Origin: Allochromatium tepidum
Lineage (GTDB): Bacteria; Pseudomonadota; Gammaproteobacteria; Chromatiales; Chromatiaceae
Assembly (NCBI RefSeq): GCF_018409545.1
Contig: NZ_AP024563.1
Location: forward strand, 1,628,755 to 1,692,754
DNA: 64,000 nt
Direction: 5' to 3'
Position 1 is the stretch's first letter. Every line of letters begins with the position of its first letter. Position numbers and translations under genes: made by a program. The notes below the pieces were generated by a model, which was not told where the DNA came from, ran no database searches, and was given only the letters and a program-made list of their open reading frames with translations. Below are positions 28,368-37,188 of the stretch, in pieces.

Positions 28368-29023
28368 CAGCCTCGACCTCCCTCGACCTTCGCCGTTTCA
28401 GTTTCGACCGGCTGGTAGAGCGCCTCGCCCTGTTGCCGGACATAGAGCAGGGTGTCGCGCACGGCTTTGACGATCGAACGCGGCGTGATGGTGGCGCCCG
28501 TGAACTGATCGAACTCACCGCCGTCGCGTTTCACGCCCCATTTCTCCAGCGGCGGATTGGTCAGCGACTTGCCGGTGAACTCCAGCACCCAGTCCGACTT
28601 GGCCTCCTCGATCTTGTCGCCCAGTCCGGGCGTCTCGTGATGCGAGACCACGCGCACCCCGCCCAGGGTACCGTCGTGCAGCACCGAGACCAGCAGCTTG
28701 ATCGGACCGGCATAGCCGTCCGGAACCTCGGGTTCGAGCACCACGGCGACCGGGGATTCGTCGTGGCGCGCGCGATAGACCTGGGTGGAGTCGGCGCCGA
28801 GCAGGTCGCGGGCGCTGACCCGGAGGCTGTCCTGGAGCGGGTCGTTGTTGATCTGCTCAACCGGCAGGATGGTGTCGAGCTTGCGCTTCATCGCCTGATA
28901 CTGGTTGTCGGCGATGCGCTCGCCGACCGAGCCGTGAGTGACGGCGACCAGCGAGACCCCGCCGATGGCGAAGGCGCCGAGCACGCCGCCGGACAGCAGG
29001 ATGGATTTGGCCTTGGTCATCAT
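28367..29023 (-). CDS. rnfG: Rnf electron transport complex subunit G
   Basis: 218-residue periplasm-facing subunit with one N-terminal membrane anchor (residues about 8-29). The covalent FMN site FDQFTGATITPRSIVKAV places the flavinylated Thr at residue 178. ATG 29023 overlaps the rnfD stop (ATGA); a second ATG directly follows. It carries electrons between the membrane flavin subunits of Rnf. Confidence 0.92.
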   Translation of the reverse strand: MMTKAKSILLSGGVLGAFAIGGVSLVAVTHGSVGERIADNQYQAMKRKLDTILPVEQINNDPLQDSLRVSARDLLGADSTQVYRARHDESPVAVVLEPEVPDGYAGPIKLLVSVLHDGTLGGVRVVSHHETPGLGDKIEEAKSDWVLEFTGKSLTNPPLEKWGVKRDGGEFDQFTGATITPRSIVKAVRDTLLYVRQQGEALYQPVETETAKVEGGRG

Positions 29024-30060
29024 GTGCGTGCGCTCCCATGTCCAAAGACGCGAGGTTGGGTGTAGTAATCGATGGTCGGGGCGGCGATGTTCATCAGCAA
29101 GACCGCGAAGGCCACCGCATCCGGATAGCCGCCCCAGGAGCGGATCACATAGACGATGAGGCCGATGCCGGCGCCGAAGACGAGCTGACCCTTCTTGGTG
29201 GTGCAGGCCGTCACCGGGTCGGTGGCGATGAAGAAGGCCCCGAGCATGGCCGCGCCGCTGAACAGATGGAACAGCGGCGTCGGGTGCGTCTGCGGATCGA
29301 TGGTCCAGAACAGGGCGGCCGCCGCCGTCAGGCCCAGCAGCATCGACACCGGGATGTGCCAGGTGATGATCCGCCGCCACAGCAGATAGACGCCGCCGAG
29401 CAGGAACGCCACCCCGACCCATTCCCAGCCGCGTCCGCCGAGCCAGCCCCAGGTCCGGCTCCGGCCGATCTGGTCGAGGGTCTGGCCCAGGTCGAGCTTG
29501 CCGCGCATCTCGTCGAGCGGCGTGGCCGAGGACAGGGCATCCCATTCCAGACCGGTCGGCAGGGCGCCGTTCAGGATCAGTTGCAGCGACTCCATGAAGC
29601 TCAGCGGATGCTCGGCCAGTCCGGCGGGCGCCAGCCAGGTGGTCATGGCCACCGGATAGGAAACCAGCAGGAACACATAGGCCGCCATCGCCGGATTGAA
29701 GGGGTTGTAGCCCAGACCGCCATAGAGCTGCTTGACCAGCACGATGGCGAACAGCATCCCGAGCAGGGTCAGCCACCAGGGCAGCGTCGGCGAGACCGAG
29801 AGCGCGAAGAGCACCGCCGTCACCACGGCGCTCAGGTCACGCAGCGCGATCAGGGGCGAGCGTCCGCGCAGGAGCATCACGGCGGTTTCGGCGACCACGG
29901 CGAAGGTCACGGCCAGCACGATGTTGATCAGGGTGCCCCAGCCGAAGAACCAAGTCATGACCAGGATGCCGGGGATGAGCGCCAGCAGCACTTCGAGCAT
30001 GACTCGATCGACACGGTTGACGCGGGGCACATGGGGGGAGGAGATGATGGAATTTTGCAT
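29020..30060 (-). CDS. rnfD: Rnf electron transport complex subunit D
   Basis: 346-residue inner-membrane flavoprotein with about nine hydrophobic segments. The flavinylation motif DALSSATPLDE puts the FMN-bearing Thr at residue 180; the family signature GYNPFNPAMAAYVFLLVSYP is at residues about 118-136. rnfD is normally preceded by rnfABC; here the region upstream holds a structured element and tRNA-Arg, so rnfDGE is a separate operon. Confidence 0.93.
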   Translation of the reverse strand: MQNSIISSPHVPRVNRVDRVMLEVLLALIPGILVMTWFFGWGTLINIVLAVTFAVVAETAVMLLRGRSPLIALRDLSAVVTAVLFALSVSPTLPWWLTLLGMLFAIVLVKQLYGGLGYNPFNPAMAAYVFLLVSYPVAMTTWLAPAGLAEHPLSFMESLQLILNGALPTGLEWDALSSATPLDEMRGKLDLGQTLDQIGRSRTWGWLGGRGWEWVGVAFLLGGVYLLWRRIITWHIPVSMLLGLTAAAALFWTIDPQTHPTPLFHLFSGAAMLGAFFIATDPVTACTTKKGQLVFGAGIGLIVYVIRSWGGYPDAVAFAVLLMNIAAPTIDYYTQPRVFGHGSART

Positions 30061-30112
30061 TACACGGAATCCGCAGGGTTGCTCCAGTGTACCTGCTCGA
30101 CCACGGGCTTTT

Positions 30113-30163
30113 GGTCAGCGAGCACTTCCAGGAGTGCTTGTATATCAGATACTGCCGCTGACC
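30113..30163 (-). promoter_or_regulatory. Nested stem-loops upstream of rnfD
   Basis: Outer stem GGTCAGCG (30113-30120) / CGCTGACC (30156-30163) encloses AGCACT (30121-30126) / AGTGCT (30133-30138) with a TCCAGG loop. It begins 53 bases before the rnfD start and could be a structured mRNA leader or a processing site downstream of the tRNA gene. Not a riboswitch class I recognise. Confidence 0.35.
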
Positions 30164-30182
30164 GATGTCTGAAAAAAGACAT

Positions 30183-30217
30183 AAAAAAACGGCTCAGATG
30201 CGATGATCCAAGCCGTT
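30183..30217 (-). terminator. Intrinsic terminator of tRNA-Arg
   Basis: On the minus strand AACGGCT (30211-30217) pairs with AGCCGTT (30188-30194) and is followed by a T-rich run. It lies 5 bases past the tRNA 3' end and separates the tRNA transcript from rnfDGE. Confidence 0.85.
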
Positions 30218-30222
30218 CTGTA

Positions 30223-30299
30223 TGGCGCGCCCGGAAGGATTCGAACCTCCGACCACCTGGTTCGTAGCCAGGTACTCTATCCAGCTGAGCTACGGGCGC
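30223..30299 (-). tRNA. tRNA-Arg (anticodon ACG)
   Basis: 77-base cloverleaf read by eye: acceptor stem GCGCCCG / CGGGCGC, D-arm with AGCTCAGCTGGATAGAGT, anticodon stem CCTGG / CCAGG with loop CTACGAA (anticodon ACG, plus-strand 30263-30265), T-arm with GGTTCGAATCC, and an encoded 3' CCA. The ACG anticodon is normally deaminated to ICG and reads CGU, CGC and CGA. Confidence 0.96.
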
Positions 30300-30420
30300 T
30301 TGATGTTTTGGTTCGTCGATGTTCGGTCAGTTGTGACTGATTTCCGGTCTCGACCAACCGAGACGCGCATTGTCGAGAAATACAGAGAGCCTGTCAACAC
30401 CCCATCGCTTATTTTTTGTC

Positions 30421-31065
30421 TCAAGGCGCCAGTCGTTCGATCCTCCATCCGCCATCGTCCCGCTGGACATAGCGAAACCGGTCGTGCAGCCGACTCTCGC
30501 GCCCCTGCCAGAACTCGATCATGTCCGGCACGACCCGATAGCCGCCCCAGAAGTCGGGCAGGGGGATCTCGCCCTGGGAGAAGCGACGCGCCATCTCGGC
30601 GACCTTCATCTCCAGCAGCGAGCGCGTGCCGATGACCTGGCTCTGGGGCGAGGCCCAGGCGCCGATCTGGCTACCGCGCGGTCGGGTGGTGAAATAGGCC
30701 AGCGACTCAGCCGTCGAGATGCGCTCGGCGCGTCCGCTGATCTGGACCTGTCGCGCCAGCGCCACCCAGGGGAACAGCATGGCCACCTGCGGATTGGCCT
30801 CGATCTCACGCGCCTTGCGGCTCTCGTAGTTGGTGAAGAAGACGAAACCGCGCGCGTCGTAGAGCTTGAGCAGCACGGTGCGCGCCGAGGGTCGGCCCCG
30901 AGCGTCGACGGTGCAGAGCGTCAGACTGTTCGGCTCAGGGAGATCTGTCCGGATGGCCAGATCATACCAGTCCTGGAACTGCCGGATCGGATCGGGATCG
31001 AGTTCGGAGCGCGCAAGACCATGCTCCATCAGCTCGCGTCTCAAGGTCTCGGGATTCGCGTTCAT
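30421..31065 (-). CDS. pdxH: Pyridoxamine 5'-phosphate oxidase
   Basis: 214-residue FMN enzyme that oxidises pyridoxamine or pyridoxine 5'-phosphate to pyridoxal 5'-phosphate. FMN- and substrate-binding regions are clear: GRPSARTVLLKLYDARGFVF, FFTNYESRKAREI, and the C-terminal WGGYRVVPDMIEFWQGRESR with LHDRFRY. ATG 31065 is chosen; the frame upstream is Arg-rich and lacks homology. Its neighbour tRNA-Arg is 121 bases downstream. Confidence 0.95.
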   Translation of the reverse strand: MNANPETLRRELMEHGLARSELDPDPIRQFQDWYDLAIRTDLPEPNSLTLCTVDARGRPSARTVLLKLYDARGFVFFTNYESRKAREIEANPQVAMLFPWVALARQVQISGRAERISTAESLAYFTTRPRGSQIGAWASPQSQVIGTRSLLEMKVAEMARRFSQGEIPLPDFWGGYRVVPDMIEFWQGRESRLHDRFRYVQRDDGGWRIERLAP

Positions 31066-31406
31066 CACCCCTCCGACCACCGGCTGAAGCGGCGTCGTCC
31101 GCCGCCGGACATGAACGCAACGCGCGCTCGTTCGCCGGGCGAATCCAAGCGCAAAGAAGTGGTGTCGAAATTCCTCATTGAAAATTATCAATCCAAATAG
31201 AGAAAATTAGAATAATTGACTCGCCAAATGCTGACGGTTTCGGTAGGTTTCAAGGTCAAGACCCGGCACAAAGGTCAAACATAGCCTCGCCCAAACCCCT
31301 GTCGACCCCGAGTGTCGATCCGGGATCGTCATGAAGCCTTAAGCCTTCATGACGATCCGGGCGAGGCCGGACTTCATAACCGGACAACCACTGAGGAAGC
31401 GAGCCG
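31066..31406. other. pdxH-aceA intergenic region, 341 bases
   Basis: Divergent promoter region between pdxH and isocitrate lyase. The part at 31185-31260 is clearly AT-rich compared with its surroundings and probably holds the promoters, but no convincing -35/-10 pair was found. The only strong structure is the inverted repeat at 31323-31358. No coding frame is seen. Confidence 0.6.
31323..31358. repeat. Perfect 14-bp inverted repeat in the aceA leader
   Basis: GGATCGTCATGAAG (31323-31336) pairs fully with CTTCATGACGATCC (31345-31358); the 8-base loop contains CTTAAG. It ends 48 bases before the aceA ATG. There is no T run on either side, so it is not a simple terminator; it may be an operator, an mRNA-stabilising hairpin or a REP-like element. 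Confidence 0.6.
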
Positions 31407-32714
31407 ATGAACCGTCAAGATCAGATCCAGACCATCGAACGCGACTGGGCCGAGAATCCACGCTGGACCGACGTCAAGCGCGGCTACAGCGCCGCCGACG
31501 TGGTGCGTCTGCGCGGCTCGGTCCAGCCCGAGTACACCTATGCCAAGCTCGGCGCCGAGAAGCTCTGGAAGCTGGTCCGTGGTGGAGCCAAGAAGGGCTA
31601 TGTCAACTGCATGGGCGCCATCACCGGCGGTCAGGCGATGCAGCAGGCCAAGGCCGGCATCGAGGCCATCTATCTGTCGGGCTGGCAGGTCGCCGCCGAC
31701 GGCAACACCTCCGAGACCATGTACCCCGACCAGTCGCTCTATGCCTATGACTCGGTCCCGATCATGGTGCGGCGTATCAACAACAGCTTCAAGCGGGCCG
31801 ACGAGATCCAGTGGTCGCGCGGCATCGGTCCGGGCGACGAGGGCTACATCGACTACTTCCTGCCGATCGTGGCCGATGCCGAGGCCGGTTTCGGCGGCGT
31901 GCTCAACGCCTTCGAGCTGATGAAGAACATGATCGCCAACGGCGCCGCCGGTGTCCATTTCGAGGATCAGCTCGCCGCCGTCAAGAAGTGCGGTCACATG
32001 GGCGGCAAGGTGCTGGTGCCCACGCGCGAGGCGGTGCAGAAGCTGATCGCGGCGCGTCTGGCCGCCGATGTCATGGGCGTGCCGACCCTGCTGCTGGCGC
32101 GTACCGATGCGGAGGCCGCCAACCTGCTCACCAGTGATGTCGACGACAACGACCGTCCCTTCATCACCGGCGCGCGCACCGATGAGGGCTTCTATGTCGT
32201 CAAGAACGGTCTGGAGCAGGCCATCAGTCGCGGTCTGGCCTATGCGCCCTATGCCGATCTGGTGTGGTGTGAAACCGGCACGCCGGATCTCGGGTTCGCG
32301 CGTGAGTTCGCGCAAGCCGTGCTGGGTGCGAATCCCAACAAGCTGCTCGCCTACAACTGTTCGCCCTCGTTCAACTGGAAAAAGAATCTGGACGATCGCA
32401 CCATCGCGCGCTTCCAGGACGAGCTGGCCGACATGGGCTACAAGTACCAGTTCATCACGCTCGCCGGCATTCACAGCATGTGGTACAACATGTTCGATCT
32501 GGCCTACGACTATGCGCGCGGCGAGGGTATGCGCCACTATGTCGAGAAGGTCCAGGGTCCGGAGTTCGCCGCGCGCGACAAGGGCTATACCTTCGTTTCG
32601 CATCAGCAGGAAGTGGGCGCGGGTTACTTCGACGACGTGACCACGGTCATCCAGGGCGGGCAGTCGTCCGTCACGGCGCTCACCGGCTCGACCGAGGAAG
32701 AGCAGTTCCACTGA
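31407..32714 (+). CDS. aceA: Isocitrate lyase
   Basis: Cleaves isocitrate to glyoxylate and succinate, the first step of the glyoxylate bypass used when growing on acetate. The 435-residue protein contains the catalytic [14 protein letters not shown] loop, the metal-binding region [12 protein letters not shown] and the substrate motif [12 protein letters not shown]. Length is that of the bacterial tetrameric enzyme. No malate synthase gene is seen in the window. A strong terminator follows. Confidence 0.97.
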   Translation: MNRQDQIQTIERDWAENPRWTDVKRGYSAADVVRLRGSVQPEYTYAKLGAEKLWKLVRGGAKKGYVNCMGAITGGQAMQQAKAGIEAIYLSGWQVAADGNTSETMYPDQSLYAYDSVPIMVRRINNSFKRADEIQWSRGIGPGDEGYIDYFLPIVADAEAGFGGVLNAFELMKNMIANGAAGVHFEDQLAAVKKCGHMGGKVLVPTREAVQKLIAARLAADVMGVPTLLLARTDAEAANLLTSDVDDNDRPFITGARTDEGFYVVKNGLEQAISRGLAYAPYADLVWCETGTPDLGFAREFAQAVLGANPNKLLAYNCSPSFNWKKNLDDRTIARFQDELADMGYKYQFITLAGIHSMWYNMFDLAYDYARGEGMRHYVEKVQGPEFAARDKGYTFVSHQQEVGAGYFDDVTTVIQGGQSSVTALTGSTEEEQFH

Positions 32715-32770
32715 GTTGCGGTCTGACCGGCCTGGGCTGATCCGGGCCGAGTCAAAAGCCGACCAACGAG

Positions 32771-32803
32771 AACGCGCGAGGGTGGAGATCCTCGCGCGTT
32801 TTT
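32771..32803 (+). terminator. Intrinsic terminator after aceA
   Basis: ACGCGCGAGG (32772-32781) and CCTCGCGCGT (32790-32799) form a 10-bp GC-rich stem with an 8-base loop, followed by a T run ending at 32803. It lies between the convergent aceA and nrdA genes. Confidence 0.9.
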
Positions 32804-32825
32804 GCGTGCGTCGCCGGAACTGCGG

Positions 32826-35800
32826 TTACTGACAGGCTTCACAGTCGGGGTCGAGGATCGAGCAGGCGCTCGGGGCGGCTGTCGCGGCGGCGGGCGTATC
32901 ATCGGACGTGTCGCTCGATTTGGCGGTCTGTCGCCCGAGATAGTTGCCGCCGACGGCGCTCAGTCGATTGGCGCGGCCGGTGTCGGCCATCGTGGACTTC
33001 TCGACATGGGTCGCGCCCATCGAGCGCAGATAATAGGTCGTCTTCAGTCCGCGCACCCAGGCGAGCTTGTAGAGGTTGTCGAGCTTCTTGCCGCTGGGTT
33101 CCTGCATGTAGAGATTGAGGCTCTGGGCCTGATCGAGCCACTTCTGACGGCGGCTGGCGGCCTCGACCAGCCAGCGCGGATCGATCTCGAAGGCGGTGGC
33201 ATAGAGTTCCTTGAGCTCGTCCGGAATCCGGTCGATGGGCAGGAGCGAGCCGTCGTAATACTTGAGGTCGTTGACCATGACCGCATCCCACAGACCGCGT
33301 TCCTTGAGATCGGCGACCAGATAGGGATTGACGACCGTGAACTCGCCCGAGAGGTTGGATTTGACGAACAGGTTCCGGTAGGTCGGCTCGATCGACTGAC
33401 TGACCCCGACGATGTTGCTGATGGTCGCCGTCGGGGCGATGGCCAGACAGTTGGAGTTGCGCATCCCGACGCTCTTGATCCGCTCGCGCAGGCGATCCCA
33501 ATCCAGCGTGTGGCTTGAGTCCATCTGGAGATAGCCGCCGCGTCCCTGTTCCAGCAGACGAATGCTGTCGATCGGCAGCACGCCCCGGCTCCACAGCGAG
33601 CCGTCGAAGCTCGGATAACGTCCGCGCTCGGCGGCCAGGTCGGCGCTGGCCTCGATGGCGTAATAGCTCAGATATTCGGTGCTCTGATCGGCGAAGGCCA
33701 CGGCTTCCTGGCTGGCATAGGGGATGCGCAGCCGGTAGAGCGCGTCCTGAAAGCCCATGAGCCCCAGCCCCACCGGACGATGACGCAGGTTCGAGGCGCG
33801 CGCCTGGGGGACGTTGTAGAAGTTGTAGTCGATGACGTTGTCGAGCATGCGCATGGCGGTGCGCACGGTCCGGCGCAGGCGCTGGGTGTCGAGTCCCTTG
33901 TCGGTGATGTGCGCGGCCAGATTGATCGACCCGAGGTTGCAGACTGCAACCTCTAAGTCATTGGTATGCAAGGTAATTTCTGTATTTTTTGTGATCATTC
34001 CGTTGACTGTCCAAGCATGGGTTTCGGACTCGACCGTCAGGCAATAGGCATCCTCATTCGGTAGCTCAACGCAGCGAACGAAAGTAGCCCAGAGCTTTTG
34101 GGCATAACCGGGTTTTTCGATGTTGCGCAGATGATGGGCAGCTGCATCCGATTTTTTATTTGCAGCAAGCTGTGTAACCTCTTCAGCAATCCGACATCCC
34201 TTAACGGATGTAATCAATAAACGGTAGAGGGGGTTACTCCAATACTCCTTGCTTCCACCATGTCCATCTGGCATGGGTTTCAATTCCCGTTCCCGCATTT
34301 GATTGATGGATGACTTAACTCCAAAATTAGCCCACAAAATCTGAATTTCCTGGATAAATTCAAGGTCTTTTGAAGCGAGTACCAAGCTTGTGATTTCCGG
34401 GCCGCTTTGGATATGCCCATCCGCTTGGTAAAGGCCGCGCAAATATGCAGCGACAGTCTGTCTATCGCCCTTCCAGACTAGTTCCGGTACGCGTGTTTTG
34501 CTATCAGGAGTGAAACCGTGCTCAGCCAGCATTCGCCTCAGTGGTGCGGACGCAAGGCGAGCCTTTTTTTGCTCTAGGTCAAAACGGAATTCAGGTTTGT
34601 TGGTTGACGTTGTATGTAGGACCGTGTTCCCGTCGAGCAAACAATGAACAGTCTCCTGTATTTGCTCGATAACGCCGAAGTCATTTTTCCATATATCGAT
34701 AAAAACATTGCTTTTCCCAAAGGTTCCATCACCTGCGATCAACCCCATGAGATATGAAAGATCTGAATTATGTTGCTGCCCCCAAAGTCCTTCGATCTGC
34801 TGAATAAGCAGTTTATCTCCAGGTTTTAGATCCTGCGCTTCGGTCCAGCCTCTATCTTTGACCCATACTTTGTGATCAGGAGTGACTTTGTGCGTATAGC
34901 CTTCTTGAGTTTCAATGCGAACAATTGGTGCATCCGGTCTCGGAAGAAGCATCTCTGATGCCGAATAAACACCGTCGAGTCCAACGACTTTGTTTTGGCC
35001 TCCAAGCGCGTATAGCTCACCAACTGTAAGTAGACCGCGGTCTGTCACAACACGCTGATCCGCTGCAATACAACATAAGTTTGATGAATGCACCACACCG
35101 ACATGCTGGTTGGTATAGCGCAGATTGCAGGGATCCTTGAACGCGATCCAGGGATGCCCGGTCTCGAACAGCATGGCCAGCATCTTGCGCCACAGATCCA
35201 CGGCCTTGAGGCGCTTGCTGATCTTCAGCTCACCGCGCGCGGCGCGTTCCTCATAAGCGACATAGGCCTGCTCGAACGCCTGCCCGGTGAGGTCGTGCAG
35301 ATCCGGCGTCTCGTCGGGCGAGAACAGCGTCCAGTGTCCATCCTCGGCCACGCGCTTCATGAACAGATCCGGCACCCAGTTGGCAGTGTTCATGTCATGG
35401 GTACGGCGGCGATCGTCACCCGTGTTCTTGCGCAGATCGAGGAACTCCTCGATGTCGATGTGCCAGGTTTCCAGATACGCACAAACCGCGCCACGCCGCC
35501 GGCCACCTTGGTTCACAGCTATAGCCGTGTCATTGGCGACCTTGAGGAACGGAATCACGCCCTGACTCTTGCCGTTGGTCCCCTTGATATGCGCCCCCAT
35601 GCCGCGCACGCGCGTCCAGTCGTTGCCCAGCCCGCCGGCGAACTTGGACAGCAGCGCATTGTCCTTGATGGCGCTGTAGATGCCGTCGAGATCGTCCGGG
35701 ACCGTGGTCAGGAAACACGAGCTCAACTGCGGACGCGGCGAACCCGAGTTGAACAGGGTCGGCGTCGAGCACATGAAATCGAAGCTGGAGAGCAGCTCAT

Positions 35801-36872
35801 AGAACTCGATGGCGCGCTCCTCGCGCTCGATCTCATTGATCGCCAGCCCCATGGCCACGCGCATGAAGAATGCCTGCGGCAGCTCGAAGCGGATACCGTC
35901 GGCGGTATGGATGAAATAGCGATCGTAGAGCGTTTGCAGCCCCAGATAGGTGAACTGGAGATCGCGCTCGGGCTTGAGTGCCGCGCCGAGCCGCTTGAGA
36001 TCGTAGCGCGCGAGCTGCTGGTCGAGATGTTCCAGATCGGCAGCGCGCTTGACGTAGGCGGCGAAATAATCGCCATAGCGCTCGGCCATGTCCGCCTGGG
36101 TCTCGACCCCGACCGTCAGATCGAGGAACCCGAGTGCCTCACGCCGCAGGATGTCGAGCAGCAGACGCGCGGCGGCCTGGCTGTATTGCGGCTCGCGCTC
36201 GATCAGGGTCCGCGCCGACATCACCAGCGCCTGACGCACATCGGCCTCGCGCACGCCGTCGAAGAGGTTGCGCAGGGTATCGCTGAGGATGGCATTGGGA
36301 TCGACCGCATCGAGATCACGGCAGCTCTCCTCCAGCAGCCGCGCCATGTGCGCCACGTCCAGCGGACGGGTCGAGCCGTCGGCCAGGGTGACGTTGATCG
36401 GATGGGATTCGCGAATCGCCGCCGTCTCAGCCGCAGACTTGGCGGCACGTTCACGGGCGCGCGACTCACGATAGAGCACATAGTCACGCGCCACCCGATG
36501 CTCCCCGGCACGCATCAGCGCCAGCTCGACCTGATCCTGGATGTCCTCGATATGCACCGTGCCGCCGCCCGACAGCCGGCGGGTGAGGGCACCGACCACC
36601 TGCTCGGTCAGCTCGGCGACGCGATCATGGATACGGCTGGAGGCGGCCGCCGAATCGCCCTCGACCGCGAGGAACGCCTTGGTCATGGCCACCATGATCT
36701 TGCTCGGATCGAAGTGCGTGACCTGACCGTTGCGACGGATGACCTGAAGGCGGCCGGGGACGTGGCCGGTGCTCTCGGTACCGTTCGGCGCGGTCGTCTG
36801 GGGCGCGCCCGAATCGGCATGACGCGCCTGGGCGGGGGGCTGTTGGATCAGGGTCAGGCGGCTGGCGGACAT
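32826..36872 (-). CDS. nrdA: Ribonucleotide reductase class I alpha subunit, intein-containing
   Basis: Large subunit of aerobic ribonucleotide reductase, which makes deoxynucleotides from ribonucleoside diphosphates. The reading frame encodes 1348 residues; removing the 363-residue intein leaves 985. An N-terminal ATP-cone (LQVIRRNGQVTHFDPSKI) provides allosteric control; the active-site Cys pair region SSCFLTTVPDD, the catalytic NLC...TE loop (split by the intein) and the C-terminal redox pair in DCEACQ are visible. The small subunit gene nrdB is 6.5 kb away, not adjacent. Two NrdR-like boxes lie upstream. Confidence 0.95.
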   Translation of the reverse strand: MSASRLTLIQQPPAQARHADSGAPQTTAPNGTESTGHVPGRLQVIRRNGQVTHFDPSKIMVAMTKAFLAVEGDSAAASSRIHDRVAELTEQVVGALTRRLSGGGTVHIEDIQDQVELALMRAGEHRVARDYVLYRESRARERAAKSAAETAAIRESHPINVTLADGSTRPLDVAHMARLLEESCRDLDAVDPNAILSDTLRNLFDGVREADVRQALVMSARTLIEREPQYSQAAARLLLDILRREALGFLDLTVGVETQADMAERYGDYFAAYVKRAADLEHLDQQLARYDLKRLGAALKPERDLQFTYLGLQTLYDRYFIHTADGIRFELPQAFFMRVAMGLAINEIEREERAIEFYELLSSFDFMCSTPTLFNSGSPRPQLSSCFLTTVPDDLDGIYSAIKDNALLSKFAGGLGNDWTRVRGMGAHIKGTNGKSQGVIPFLKVANDTAIAVNQGGRRRGAVCAYLETWHIDIEEFLDLRKNTGDDRRRTHDMNTANWVPDLFMKRVAEDGHWTLFSPDETPDLHDLTGQAFEQAYVAYEERAARGELKISKRLKAVDLWRKMLAMLFETGHPWIAFKDPCNLRYTNQHVGVVHSSNLCCIAADQRVVTDRGLLTVGELYALGGQNKVVGLDGVYSASEMLLPRPDAPIVRIETQEGYTHKVTPDHKVWVKDRGWTEAQDLKPGDKLLIQQIEGLWGQQHNSDLSYLMGLIAGDGTFGKSNVFIDIWKNDFGVIEQIQETVHCLLDGNTVLHTTSTNKPEFRFDLEQKKARLASAPLRRMLAEHGFTPDSKTRVPELVWKGDRQTVAAYLRGLYQADGHIQSGPEITSLVLASKDLEFIQEIQILWANFGVKSSINQMRERELKPMPDGHGGSKEYWSNPLYRLLITSVKGCRIAEEVTQLAANKKSDAAAHHLRNIEKPGYAQKLWATFVRCVELPNEDAYCLTVESETHAWTVNGMITKNTEITLHTNDLEVAVCNLGSINLAAHITDKGLDTQRLRRTVRTAMRMLDNVIDYNFYNVPQARASNLRHRPVGLGLMGFQDALYRLRIPYASQEAVAFADQSTEYLSYYAIEASADLAAERGRYPSFDGSLWSRGVLPIDSIRLLEQGRGGYLQMDSSHTLDWDRLRERIKSVGMRNSNCLAIAPTATISNIVGVSQSIEPTYRNLFVKSNLSGEFTVVNPYLVADLKERGLWDAVMVNDLKYYDGSLLPIDRIPDELKELYATAFEIDPRWLVEAASRRQKWLDQAQSLNLYMQEPSGKKLDNLYKLAWVRGLKTTYYLRSMGATHVEKSTMADTGRANRLSAVGGNYLGRQTAKSSDTSDDTPAAATAAPSACSILDPDCEACQ
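33984..35072 (-). mobile_element. Intein with LAGLIDADG endonuclease in NrdA
   Basis: 363-residue in-frame intein inserted between the catalytic Cys of NLC and the following TEI. It begins CIAADQRVVTDRGLLTVGEL (block A), has the block B motif VTPDH, two LAGLIDADG-type helices (YLMGLIAGDGTF and YLRGLYQADGH), and ends WTVNGMITKN before extein Thr. The penultimate residue is Lys instead of the usual His. The DNA is visibly AT-richer than the nrdA exteins, a sign of later arrival. Ends were set from the uninterrupted NrdA sequence SSNLCTEITL. Confidence 0.93.
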
Positions 36873-36939
36873 GGCTCCTCCGGGAGATGCTGGGGCCGGC
36901 GCCGCTCCGGCTCGGTGAGCGACGCGCTGAGAAGCCGGT

Positions 36940-36949
36940 CAATATATAC
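36940..36949 (-). promoter_or_regulatory. NrdR-like box 1 upstream of nrdA
   Basis: On the minus strand GTATATATTG, fitting the NrdR core CwATATATwG except for its first base. It lies 67 bases from the nrdA start and exactly 32 bases from the second box, three helical turns, as expected for NrdR pairs. Confidence 0.65.
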
Positions 36950-36971
36950 GCCGTAAAACCTGAGTCAACCC

Positions 36972-36981
36972 CAACATATTG
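36972..36981 (-). promoter_or_regulatory. NrdR-like box 2 upstream of nrdA
   Basis: On the minus strand CAATATGTTG inside ACACAATATGTTGG, a close match to the NrdR consensus. It forms a pair with the box at 36940-36949. Confidence 0.7.
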
Positions 36982-37188
36982 TGTCTTTATCACTAAAAAG
37001 ACTTGACAGACCATCTAGGCGGCCGGCGGCTTCGAGAGGGACGCGCGTCACCCGCCAAGCGCCTGTGATCATCCGCTCGACACCGGACATCGAGCCGGGC
37101 TTGCAGTATAAAGAGTTCCCTCAAGGAATGCCGATAGCGCGACAAGAACAGGGACCGCCGAGTCCCGAAGACCCTACCGGAGGAACCG

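Larger units (their letters stand above)
36873..37188. other. nrdA / cytochrome c divergent intergenic region
   Basis: 316 bases between nrdA and the cytochrome gene. It contains the pair of NrdR-like boxes near nrdA. On the cytochrome side a CCGGAGGAACC ribosome binding site precedes the ATG at 37189. The rest shows no gene or strong repeat. Confidence 0.6.

Noticed and set aside
35088-36956. Long plus-strand frame opposite the nrdA 5' half
   Set aside because: It lies antisense to conserved NrdA sequence and shows no recognisable domain.
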